DNA of 64,000 bases from CAWAHD01 sp963781785. Its GTDB lineage: Bacteria > Planctomycetota > Planctomycetia > Isosphaerales > Isosphaeraceae. The position numbers and the translations under genes were made by a program. This document shows positions 8,007-14,778 of this stretch, piece by piece. A model generated the notes under the pieces. The model was not told where the DNA came from. It was given only the letters and a program-made list of their open reading frames with translations, and did no database searches. The first letter of the stretch is position 1. Each line of letters starts with the position of its first letter. The stretch spans positions 2,542,001-2,606,000 of the forward strand of contig CAWAHD010000005.1 in NCBI GenBank assembly GCA_963781785.1, read 5' to 3'.

Positions 8007-8186
8007 CGACCTTCGTTCCAGTCGACCCGGACGCCGCTGATGACGATCATCATCCCCAACTTCTCTCCGCCGTGAGCGGCGCACGGTCATCGGGCGGGGC
8101 CGACTGGAGGGCGTCCGGTCTCGGATCTGATAAGATCGTGAGATTGGGGCCCTTGAGCATTTCCCTCTTCCCTATGGACTTCTCTC

Positions 8187-9080
8187 GTGCACGACGAGTT
8201 CCTGCGAGACTCCGCCATCGGTGAGCTTGATATCTATTACATGCAGGACGCAGCGTCGGAAGTAGGAACAAGGTCGTTCCTCGCCGGCAGGCTTCCGGAG
8301 GTGGATACCGCGCGTTTCCATTTCCCCTGGGGCAATATCTCCCGCGACGTCGACACGACCAGGGTGCTGAAGCTCTGCGTTGAACATCGGGACGCATCCA
8401 TCGTCGAACTCCCAGACGTGATTCGCACGCTCCCCAACCTGCTCTGGCTCGATATCCCCAGGCGGTTTGTACCAAACCTGACACAGCAGGCGCTCCCACC
8501 GACAGTCCGCACGCTCAGCCTCACGGGCGGGGGGAACGTGGCGCTGCCAAAGTCGCTCGTCCTTCCCGAGTTGGAACGACTAACCGGCGGCCGCAATGCC
8601 GTGTTAAAATTCTCGCGGCACCAGATCCCCAATGTCACCGACCTCAGGGTGAAGTTCGACCCGGGCGGTTCGGTGCTTCGGGAGGTGGTCGGCATGGAGA
8701 AGTTGGTCGCCCTTGCCGCCTTGCCATTTTCGAACCGGGCCATCCTGGAGGCGGTCGCCCGCCTGCCGCTCCGCTTTCTGAAGGCCAGTCGGGGCAACCT
8801 GGATACGGTCGAGCCTCTCCGCGATTGTCCCACGCTGACCGATCTCTGGCTCGAGGGCCTCACCAAGCTGACGTCGATCGCCAGCCTGGCCGACCTTCCG
8901 CGGCTGCGCGAGCTTTCGGTGACCTACTGTAGCAAGCTCCAACTCGATCGCTCGCTGCTCCGCATCCCGGCGCTCCGCCGGCTGATGTTTTTTGCGTGCA
9001 AGGACATCGGCCTCGCGCCGCTTCGGCCCGAGATCGAGCGACTCGGGCTCGATCATTTCCTGTCGTCGGGGACGACATGA
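8187..9080 (+). CDS. Leucine-rich-repeat protein
   Basis: 297 residues from a GTG at 8187. No signal peptide or membrane segment is visible, so it is probably cytosolic. The body consists of irregular leucine-rich repeats, for example LPNLLWLDIPRRF, PPTVRTLSLTGG, LPELERLTGG, CPTLTDLWLEGLTKLTSIAS and LPRLRELSVTYCSKLQL, spaced about 22-25 residues apart. Such proteins usually act through protein binding. It is the only gene between repeat copies 5 and 6 and runs opposite to the genes on the left. The partner is unknown. Confidence 0.7.
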   Translation: MHDEFLRDSAIGELDIYYMQDAASEVGTRSFLAGRLPEVDTARFHFPWGNISRDVDTTRVLKLCVEHRDASIVELPDVIRTLPNLLWLDIPRRFVPNLTQQALPPTVRTLSLTGGGNVALPKSLVLPELERLTGGRNAVLKFSRHQIPNVTDLRVKFDPGGSVLREVVGMEKLVALAALPFSNRAILEAVARLPLRFLKASRGNLDTVEPLRDCPTLTDLWLEGLTKLTSIASLADLPRLRELSVTYCSKLQLDRSLLRIPALRRLMFFACKDIGLAPLRPEIERLGLDHFLSSGTT

Positions 9081-9096
9081 GGCTCTTCTAGATGTA

Positions 9097-9292
9097 GGGA
9101 TTCCAGACACCCAGAAATTCGCCGCGTCCCCCTGGTATCAAGACACCCGCATTTCTTTGGCTGGCTGAAGGTTGGGTGAATTACGGCGCACATTCAGGCA
9201 ACCAGTAGGCGCACATCTGATTGCCTGCATGCACGACCGGCCGGAAGGAGGGTGTCTGGCAACCCGGCCGTAAGCAGGGTGTCTGGCAATCC
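9097..9292 (+). repeat. 168-bp dispersed repeat, copy 6, with duplicated right end
   Basis: Complete element starting GGGATTCCAGACACCC 16 bases after the LRR stop. After the first right end a shortened second one follows (GGCCGTAAGCA then GGGTGTCTGGCAATCCC). Confidence 0.9.
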
Positions 9293-9415
9293 CTTCTTCG
9301 AGCCGTCCACTTTCGGGACCAATTCCAACCCGAGCACCGCGGCTATCTTCGCCGCTGTCTCGAGGGTGAGGCCCCCGTTCACGATCGCGCCGCCGTCGGG
9401 CGGGCACGATCTTTT
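9293..9415 (-). pseudogene. Relic of an XRE-type regulator
   Basis: The minus strand encodes VNGGLTLETAAKIAAVLGLE, followed by LVPKV, which matches the last helices of the XRE/HTH_3 fold in small antitoxin-like regulators. There is no start, and the frame ends in repeat copy 6. The upstream part is absent because the PH-domain gene begins its C-terminus here. Confidence 0.35.
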
Positions 9416-9897
9416 CGAACAAGGCTGTCGCCGTCTCGCTCCAGGTGGTTCGCGCGGCGGGCTAATTCGTCGAGGAAGTCATCGCGATCCCGCGGTGAGA
9501 TCAGCAGGGAACGATAGACGCCGTACACGACTTTGATTCGATCGTACGAGCAGGAGGCTGGAGAGGACAACAGCTCAGCAGACGGTCGAACCTCGCGGAT
9601 CTCAGCGAGCGGAATCCTGTAGCGAACCAGCCGTCCACAGCGGACGAGCAAGATTGGCTCACCATCTGGTCCGCTTGCGCCAGGATCGTATTCCATTGGC
9701 CAGCCTATCAGCAACAGGAGAGCTATCAGAGACAGCCCTACGGTCAAAATAGACAGCCCTACGGTCAAAGAAGCCCATTCCAGGGGTGCTAGCCCGCCGA
9801 CCGTGAAGGCCAGCCCGACCAGGGCAACGCTGATTTGCCAGCCCACGAAGATCCGAAAAGCGGAACCAGTTTTTGTGCGATAAACCATAACTGACAC
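9379..9897 (-). CDS. Membrane protein with bacterial PH-like domain
   Basis: 172 residues. Two hydrophobic hairpin segments occupy about residues 16-36 (FVGWQISVALVGLAFTVGG) and 44-66 (LTVGLSILTVGLSLIALLLL). They are followed by a soluble domain containing YRIPLAEIREVRPSAELLSS, YDRIKVVYGVYRSLLISPRD and DDFLDELARRA, the pattern of the YyaB-like PH domain (PF06713). Members are thought to bind membrane or protein partners; no enzymatic role is known. The last dozen residues (KDRARPTAARS) overlap the regulator relic and may be a replacement tail created by rearrangement. Confidence 0.7.
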   Translation of the reverse strand: MSVMVYRTKTGSAFRIFVGWQISVALVGLAFTVGGLAPLEWASLTVGLSILTVGLSLIALLLLIGWPMEYDPGASGPDGEPILLVRCGRLVRYRIPLAEIREVRPSAELLSSPASCSYDRIKVVYGVYRSLLISPRDRDDFLDELARRANHLERDGDSLVRKDRARPTAARS

Positions 9898-9972
9898 CTC
9901 GCAAGGCCCGGTGCCGAAGAGCCGATACTGGCCGACTCACGTTGAAGTCTGGCACCATTGCCGGCTGATTGG

Positions 9973-10200
9973 ACATCTTAACCGGAAGGATGGCGGATGA
10001 GGCGCTGGCTGAGGCCCGGGCGGGCCTCGCGAGGCCGCTCGACATGAGCGAGTTATGAATTCGTTCTTGTTGCCCCAGTTCTTCGCGCAGTATCCGGCCT
10101 TGCCCGAACCGGTCCGCGAGCAGGCGCGGCAAGCCTATGCCACATCGAGCTCCAGACGGAGCAAAACGGCAAGTTGGCGACACTGTCGCTGCCAACTCCT
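9973..10200 (+). pseudogene. Relic of a toxin-antitoxin pair
   Basis: A short frame ending MADEALAEARAGLARPLDMS overlaps, as ATGA at 10054-10057, an ATG at 10055 that opens MNSFLLPQFFAQYPALPEPV followed by REQARQAYA. The second resembles the first helices of RelE/HigB-like toxins of the plasmid stabilisation type, and the overlap is typical of antitoxin-toxin pairs. After about 30 codons the toxin frame loses similarity, so only fragments of both genes remain. This is an inference from pattern and context. Confidence 0.35.
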
Positions 10201-10223
10201 CAAATGCCGGTTGGATGGCCTCT

Positions 10224-10552
10224 ATCGATTACGCACCCGACATGGGGTAAATCCAATCTCTGAAAGATGATGCGGCAGAAGTCACAGTTTTTCGAGCCCG
10301 AGTTCCGATTATGCACGTGACATGCGCTAACCAGTTGTTCCATAAGAACTTGTAACAACATATACTGAAGATTCCGATTATTCACGTGACATGCCTTAAG
10401 TGATTATTCTATGTGGAGTTATAAAACATGATTCCGCATATTCCGATTATTCACGTGACATGCGCAAGATCAATCTGCATCAAGGCTTAAGACAAGGAAC
10501 CCGTTCCGATTATTCATGTGGCATGCGCAACTCTTTTTCCTATAAAGAGTTG
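10224..10552 (+). repeat. Box/stem-loop array A
   Basis: A 27-29 bp box, consensus TTCCGATTATTCACGTGACA plus TGCGCAA, occurs at 10303, 10372, 10441 and 10504, with a diverged copy at 10224. Distances are 69, 69 and 63 bp. The spacers are unlike each other, but at least two can fold: GTTGTT/AACAAC at 10334-10359 and a perfect CAACTCTTT/AAAGAGTTG at 10528-10552 with a seven-base loop. All boxes point the same way. Confidence 0.75.
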
Positions 10553-10647
10553 GAGAATCGAGGTGATTTTCGGCCCGCGCGCTTTTGTGTGTGTGGGCTG
10601 TCCGGTCCTCGGCAGACAACGTCAACCGCGCAGGCGATCGGCTCAAC

Positions 10648-10854
10648 GGGATTCCAGACACCCACGGATTCGCCGCGTCCCCCTGGGGATTCCAGACACC
10701 CAGAAGTTCGCCGCGTCCTCCTCGTATCAAGACACCTGCATTGCATTGGGTGGCGGAAGGTTCGGTGAATTACGGCGCACATTCAGGCAACCAGTAGGCG
10801 CGCATCTGATTGCCTGCACGCACGGCCAGCCGGAAGGAGGGTGTCTTGCAACCC
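10648..10854 (+). repeat. 168-bp dispersed repeat, copy 7, with duplicated left end
   Basis: A 39-bp left module (GGGATTCCAGACACCCACGG onward) precedes a complete but more diverged element; the right end reads GGGTGTCTTGCAACCC. Confidence 0.9.
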
Positions 10855-10906
10855 TTCTGCGATCGGCTGAGCGTTCGTTCCGGCTGCTCTCGAATCCGAC
10901 AAGACC

Positions 10907-10984
10907 GTTCGCGTTTTACGAACTTTTGCCTTGACCGTTCGTAATCTGCGAACTAAGATTCTGTCTGAAGCCAAGATCAGGAGC
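10907..10984 (+). promoter_or_regulatory. higBA promoter with two operators
   Basis: TTGACC (10931-10936) and TAAGAT (10954-10959) are separated by exactly 17 bases and form a good sigma-70-type promoter. The whole spacer is a palindrome, GTTCG-N7-CGAAC (10937-10953). A second GTTCG-N7-CGAAC lies at 10907-10923, 30 bp upstream, so both would face the same side of the helix. AGGAG at 10979-10983 is the ribosome site. Binding by the HTH antitoxin to both would block the polymerase. Confidence 0.75.
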
Positions 10985-10989
10985 AGCGG

Positions 10990-11372
10990 ATGCGAGTTGT
11001 CTCGAAGGCTCGCCTGAAGCAGTTCTGGGAACTTCCGGGTCACGAGGATGCCGAAGGACCACTCCGTGCGTGGTATGCGCACGTCAACAGCAAGACGATC
11101 TCGTGGCAGTCTTGGGGAGATGTGAAGGCTTCGTTCGCAGGTGCAAGCATCGTAGGCGACTGCATCGTGTTCAATATCGGCGGCAACAAGTACCGGCTGA
11201 TTAGCCGCATCCGCTACGCGCCCAGAAGGTCTTCGTCCTGAATGTGATGACTCACAGCGAATACGACGAAGACAAGTGGAAGGGCGAATGCGGGTGTTTT
11301 GAGCCGCCTCCACCATTGAAGAAAAAGAAGACAGCACCGACCAAGCCGCCCGGTAGAAGGAAACGACCATGA
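10990..11372 (+). CDS. higB: HigB-family toxin, frameshifted
   Basis: The protein starts MRVVSKARLKQFWELPGHED and contains WYAHVNSK, WGDVKASFAGASIVGDCIVF and NIGGNKYRLISRIRYA, the core of the HigB_toxin family (PF09907), ribosome-dependent mRNA endonucleases of type II toxin-antitoxin systems. After RIRYA the frame is lost near 11219; one base more would continue QKVFVLNVMTHSEYDEDKW and a Pro/Lys-rich tail ending GRRKRP, with its TGA overlapping the antitoxin ATG. As read, the toxin ends early as an 83-residue protein. Toxin-first order is normal for HigBA. The shift may be a real inactivation or a sequence error. Confidence 0.8.
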
Positions 11373-11800
11373 CGGTAAACACGAAGTTCAGTCTGAAGGG
11401 GGCAGGCCGTGACTCGTACCTGAAGCTTGTGACCGCGTTTCCTCTCGCTTCGATCAAGTCGGACGAGCAGCTTCAAGAAGCGCAGAAAGTCATGGACCAG
11501 CTTCTCGCGCAAGGCGAACTCAAGGGCGGAGAGGAAATGTACCTCGACGCGCTCAGCGACCTCGTTGCCGCATACGAGGACGAACACTACCCGATCGAGC
11601 CTGCCTCGGACGCAGACATGCTTCGCCATTTGATGGATGCCAAGGGTGTCACACAGGCGCAACTCAGCAGGGACACGATGGTCCCCAAGTCCACGATCTC
11701 CGAGATCCTCGCGGGGAAGAAGCACTTGAGCCGCCAGATGATTCGTAAGTTCGCCGACTATTTCCGAGTGGACGTGAGCGTACTTGCAGCCAACTTTTGA
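11369..11800 (+). CDS. higA: HigA-family antitoxin, XRE HTH
   Basis: 143 residues. The N-terminal part (MTVNTKFSLKGAGRDSYLKL, then AFPLASIKSDEQLQEAQKVM) is the toxin-facing region; the C-terminal part holds an XRE helix-turn-helix, LRHLMDAKGVTQAQLSRDT followed by VPKSTISEILAGKKHLSRQM, as in HigA proteins whose DNA-binding domain is C-terminal. The start overlaps the end of the toxin frame (ATGA at 11369). It should neutralise HigB and repress the operon through the GTTCG-N7-CGAAC sites. The gene itself is intact. Confidence 0.85.
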   Translation: MTVNTKFSLKGAGRDSYLKLVTAFPLASIKSDEQLQEAQKVMDQLLAQGELKGGEEMYLDALSDLVAAYEDEHYPIEPASDADMLRHLMDAKGVTQAQLSRDTMVPKSTISEILAGKKHLSRQMIRKFADYFRVDVSVLAANF

Positions 11801-11890
11801 CATCGGACAGGCGCGGGTCGCTGGGTGCAAAAGGCTTCCAAATCATCCGCAACTGATTACTTTCCAGAAACTTGCAACGCGATCTCGGCA

Positions 11891-11968
11891 TCACGCCAAC
11901 GCCACCGAAAACAAGACGCGCCGGACTCAAAATCCGGCGTGAGCCAATTCACTCCGATCGCGGGGGTG
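11891..11968 (+). other. tRNA-Leu(CAA)-like remnant
   Basis: AGACGCG is followed by CCGGACTCAAAATCCGG (11921-11937), a perfect five-pair anticodon stem with the seven-base loop CTCAAAA and anticodon CAA, exactly as in bacterial tRNA-Leu. GTGAGCCAATTCAC could be its long variable arm and ACTCC/GGGGT a T-stem. The T-loop is not canonical, the D-arm is poor and no acceptor stem can be formed. It is therefore at most a fragment, possibly left by an integration event. Confidence 0.3.
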
Positions 11969-11989
11969 GATCATAGGAGCTACAGCGAA

Positions 11990-12157
11990 GGATTCCAGAC
12001 ACCCAGAAATTCGCCGCGTCCCCCTGATATCAAGACACCCGCATTTCATTGGCTGGCTGAACGTTGGGTGAATTACGGCGCACATTCAGGCAACCACTCG
12101 GCGCGCATCGGATTCCCTGCATGCACGACCGGCCGGAAGGAGGGTGTCTGGCAACCC
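11990..12157 (+). repeat. 168-bp dispersed repeat, copy 8
   Basis: Single-module copy from GGATTCCAGACACCC to GGGTGTCTGGCAACCC in the common orientation. Confidence 0.9.
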
Positions 12158-12230
12158 TACGCCCCGGGCTCACCGAGGAGGAAATTCAAGCCGTCGCCGA
12201 GTGGCTCCTCAGCCTGGCCGCATCAGAGTG
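12158..12230 (+). pseudogene. C-terminal gene fragment beside repeat copy 8
   Basis: About 23 codons read PGLTEEEIQAVAEWLLSLAA, which looks like the final helix of a c-type cytochrome or related protein (EEEI..V..WL.SL). The frame begins inside repeat copy 8. The parent gene is not identified. Confidence 0.25.
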
Positions 12231-12274
12231 GAGAGAATCGCGGAATGTACAAGACAGACAGAGAAGGGGGAATT

Positions 12275-12309
12275 CAGCCACGGATGGAACACGGATGAAA
12301 CACGGATAG
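12275..12309 (+). repeat. Left inverted repeat of the GxxExxY unit
   Basis: CAGCCACGGATGGAACACGG continues with ATGAAACACGGATAG. It is built from three ACGGAT steps and pairs with 12784-12824 with about five mismatches over 35 bases. Confidence 0.7.
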
Positions 12310-12366
12310 GATGCAGGGTGGCGAGGAGTCGGTCCCGGTGAGCTACGGCGATGGGGTACAGAAGCC

Positions 12367-12736
12367 ATGGTGCTGGAGCATGGGGAGATCACCGAACAAA
12401 TCATCGGCGCGGCATTCGAGGTGTACTCGATCCTTGGGTACGGTTTCCTGGGGAGGGTGTACCAGCGGTCGATGCAGGTGGAACTTCGGGCACGCGGCCT
12501 CAAGGCCGAGATCGAGGACAAGATCAAGGTCTGGTACAAGAAGGAACTGGTGGGCGATGATCAGGCGGACCATTGGGTCGCCGAGAGCGTCATCGTCGAG
12601 CTCAAAGTCGCCCGGGAGTATCACACGGAGGATGAAGCGCAGCTTCTTCAACCAGCTCAAGGCGACGGGAATCTGCGTCGGACTCCTGATCGATTTCGGG
12701 CGAACCACGGTCGAGTTCAAAAGGCTTGGCTTCTGA
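12367..12736 (+). CDS. GxxExxY protein, frameshifted
   Basis: The start MVLEHGEITEQIIGAAFEVY, then LGYGFLGRVYQRSMQVELRA, carries the family signature G(F)LxxVYQ in place of GxxExxY, followed by ESVIVELKVAREYHTEDEAQ, a PD-(D/E)XK-like core (VELK). Near 12645 the frame shifts; the rest, NQLKATGICVGLLIDFGRTT then VEFKRLGF, lies in the next frame and ends at 12736. About 123 residues result, the usual length. GxxExxY proteins (TIGR04256/PF13366) are predicted nucleases of unknown role. The gene is bracketed by inverted ATCCGTG-rich repeats. Confidence 0.75.
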
Positions 12737-12783
12737 ACAAGTCCCGTTCGACGCCTCCCGGAGGGATGATCAGTGGTGAGTCC

Positions 12784-12824
12784 CTATCTGTATCCGTGTT
12801 CAATCCGTGTTTAATCCGTGGCTG
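12784..12824 (+). repeat. Right inverted repeat of the GxxExxY unit
   Basis: TATCCGTGTTCAATCCGTGT continues with TTAATCCGTGGCTG, the inverse of 12275-12309. Confidence 0.7.
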
Positions 12825-12898
12825 AGGATGCAGTTTGCAACGGCGATTACCGATCGAGGCGGTGTTAGCCGAGGCCACTGAAGAAGTCGCGCTCGTTG

Positions 12899-12952
12899 CC
12901 TCGAGGTGGGATGATCGGTGGTGTGTGCCTATCTGTATCCGTGTTCAATCCG
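12899..12952 (+). repeat. Second, truncated copy of the right repeat
   Basis: The sequence GGGATGATCRGTGGTG then CCTATCTGTATCCGTGTTCA recurs here from 12766-12807, but the copy ends at CAATCCG where repeat copy 9 begins. Copy 9 therefore arrived after this duplication or created the breakpoint. Confidence 0.65.
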
Positions 12953-13121
12953 GGAATCCCAGACACCCAGAAATTCGCCGCGTCCCCCTGGCATCAAGAC
13001 ACCCGCATTTCGCTGACTGGCTGAAGGTTGGGTGAATTACGGCGCACATTCAGACAAACCAGTAGACGCGCATCTGATTGCCTGCATGCACGACCAGCCG
13101 GAAGGAGGGTGTCTGGCAACC
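12952..13121 (+). repeat. 168-bp dispersed repeat, copy 9
   Basis: GGGAATCCCAGACACCC to GGGTGTCTGGCAACC. It is the rightmost copy; I see none in the remaining 50 kb. Confidence 0.9.
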
Positions 13122-13320
13122 TTTGATCACGAACGTGCGCTCGCTGTCGGAGGTGCAACTCTCGCTGTCCTACAAGCAACAGCCGGCAATCGAGCGGCGG
13201 TTCGAGCAGATGAAGACGGAATTCGTGGTCGCGCCGATGTACCTGAAGGAGAAGAGTCGCATCCAAGCGTTGCAACGGAGAATCCTGCGCTTGCTGGGGA
13301 TGTCTGATGCCTTCCAAGGC
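13122..13320 (+). pseudogene. IS1634-type transposase fragment
   Basis: The plus strand reads ITNVRSLSEVQLSLSYKQQP followed by AIERRFEQMKTEFVVAPMYL and KEKSRIQAL. This matches the C-terminal part of IS1634/IS4-group transposases around the Y-(2)-R/Q...E...KT region (YKxQPxIExRFxQxKT). Only about 55 residues remain. The left boundary is repeat copy 9 and the right side decays after QAL. No inverted repeats of the parent IS are seen. Confidence 0.55.
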
Positions 13321-13584
13321 TGAGCCGACGGTCGATGGATATTCGGAGAAATTGCGGCCGAGATGTGCGGAAAGTCGGCTCCCAGTCTCCTTCTCCTCGC
13401 CCAAACCCGCGAACGCGGCACGCCTGCTCGACCCCGCAGATCGAGCAGATCCGTGTCGCAGTCCGACGGAATCACGACCCACTCGGTCAACGTGCGAGAC
13501 GAGCGTAGCATTCTCACGATTCTGCTGGATGAGCGGATTGCACAGCGGCACAAGGCCCGTCGATTCCCCAAAGCGCCGGCTCGG

Positions 13585-13738
13585 GGTGACGAGATGCTCT
13601 GCGGGTGACGACCCCATGTCGTCACCCGCGGCTGGCAGCGCGTGCCGGTCGCGCGGATCTTGCGGCCCACTAAAGCGCCGCTCGTGAGCATCCTGCGGAT
13701 TGTGACATCGCGGGTGACGAGGTGACGAGGGTGACGAG
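13585..13738 (+). repeat. GTGACGAG iterons and 12-bp palindrome
   Basis: GTGACGAG occurs at 13714, 13722 and 13731 (head to tail) and near 13586. At 13601-13629 there is a perfect inverted repeat, GCGGGTGACGAC, loop CCCAT, then its complement. Iterons and palindromes of this kind are usual at replication origins or operators. The primase-like relic downstream fits a lost plasmid or phage replicon. Confidence 0.5.
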
Positions 13739-13767
13739 GCTTTTTGCAGCAAGGAGGTATGACACAG

Positions 13768-13790
13768 CAGCAGCGCCAGCGGCGCTGCTG
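13768..13790. repeat. Perfect 10-3-10 inverted repeat
   Basis: CAGCAGCGCC, loop AGC, then GGCGCTGCTG. It could fold into a very stable hairpin. No T-run follows, so a terminator role is not shown. Confidence 0.5.
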
Positions 13791-13886
13791 GAAGTATGAA
13801 AGATGAGGAATGAAGGATGGAAAAAGGAACAGGAATGCTGACCACCGCCAACCGTGAGCTGAACGGGGCCCGACCGAAGCGGCTTT

Positions 13887-14160
13887 GTGACCCGCGACGA
13901 TTGGAGCGATCGAGGACTCGATGGTCGCCAGCGTCGTGATGGCCCACGTTCCGGAATGGAGCGGGACTTTCGGCGAGCTTTACATGTACCTCCCCGAGAA
14001 GGTCATCACGAAGACCGCCTGGCAGTCAGCCGGCTGCCCCAAACCCCCGCGGTCTTCGCGCGCGAACCCCCACCGCGTCGCGCCACAGCTTCGGACGCAC
14101 CGCGTCTCGATCACTGTCACCCGAGAGAAGTGCCGCCGGCCATTGTCCATCTCAAGCCGT
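13887..14160 (+). pseudogene. Relic of a plasmid/phage-type primase-helicase C-terminus
   Basis: One frame gives VVMAHVPEWSGTFGELYMYL then PEKVITKTAWQSAGCP; a neighbouring frame continues TPAVFARE, and the first returns with HRVAPQLRTHRVSITVTREK. Read together they resemble the C-terminal winged-helix-like region of large primase/helicase proteins of mobile elements (W.GT..EL...L...W.....F...LRR.AP.LR..G...). Two compensating indels and a missing start show it is decayed. Confidence 0.35.
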
Positions 14161-14224
14161 TCAGCAGTGGTCGGGCCATTCATCACTCACGCATGCGATA
14201 TTCGCACAAAAATCGTGCCGCGCA

Positions 14225-14379
14225 TTCCGATTATTCATCCGACAACCCTTAAGCCGTTACCCTGCAACGACATCGGGCCGTTATCAGTCACGTTCCGATT
14301 ATTCATCCGACAACCCTTAAGCTCTTACCGAATAAGGGGATAAGACACAATTCCGATTATTCATCCGACAACCCTTAAG
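14225..14379 (+). repeat. Box/stem-loop array B
   Basis: Three identical 29-bp boxes at 14225, 14293 and 14351, TTCCGATTATTCATCCGACA followed by ACCCTTAAG, at spacings of 68 and 58 bp. They share TTCCGATTATTCA and GACA with array A. The second spacer can fold (TCTTACC/GGGGATAAGA at 14323-14345). Same orientation as array A. Confidence 0.75.
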
Positions 14380-14778
14380 CTGTGTTGGCTCAAGAGCTTG
14401 TGTCGTCGAGAGCGCCAAAATGCCATCACGGGCATTGTGAGACTTCTGCGTTGCGGTTTGACCAAGCGCAAAACGACCCAGCCATACATTGCGCAGCGTC
14501 CGTGCTGCCTTCATCGCCGTTTTCCGTCCATGGAGCGGGTGGATTGTTGACCTCACCCATCCTCTTCACTACGACTCGCGAGACTAGAGCGCATGTCGAG
14601 CCTGACGGGGTTGATTACCCCTTGGGGCCGACAATCGACCAATGGATCAAAGCCTTGATCTCTCCGAGGCTGTCCTCGGTGACGTTTGCGCGTGATCTTC
14701 GCCAACGGCTCGGCTACAATGACCCGAACTGGAGCGGGCGTGCTGCGATGACGCCATGCCATCCGAGGGCAATCGAGC
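14380..14778. other. Intergenic, no gene seen
   Basis: About 400 bases between box array B and the first large kinase gene. Short frames on both strands show no family resemblance. I find no convincing promoter, and this stretch marks the change from relic-rich to gene-dense sequence. Confidence 0.6.

Noticed and set aside
11891..11968. A functional tRNA-Leu
   Set aside because: Only the anticodon arm is convincing; the acceptor stem and a normal T-loop are missing.
1318..13121. The 168-bp repeats as integron attC sites
   Set aside because: Their ends do not fit RYYYAAC and GTTRRRY, they are longer than attC, genes between them lie in both orientations, and no integrase is seen.
13170..13691. 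Minus-strand frame of 173 codons
   Set aside because: It runs antisense through the IS1634 fragment and the palindrome and shows no recognisable motif.
10224..14379. The repeated boxes as a CRISPR array
   Set aside because: Repeats differ between the two arrays, spacing varies (58-79 bp), spacers contain their own stem-loops, and no cas gene is present in the window.
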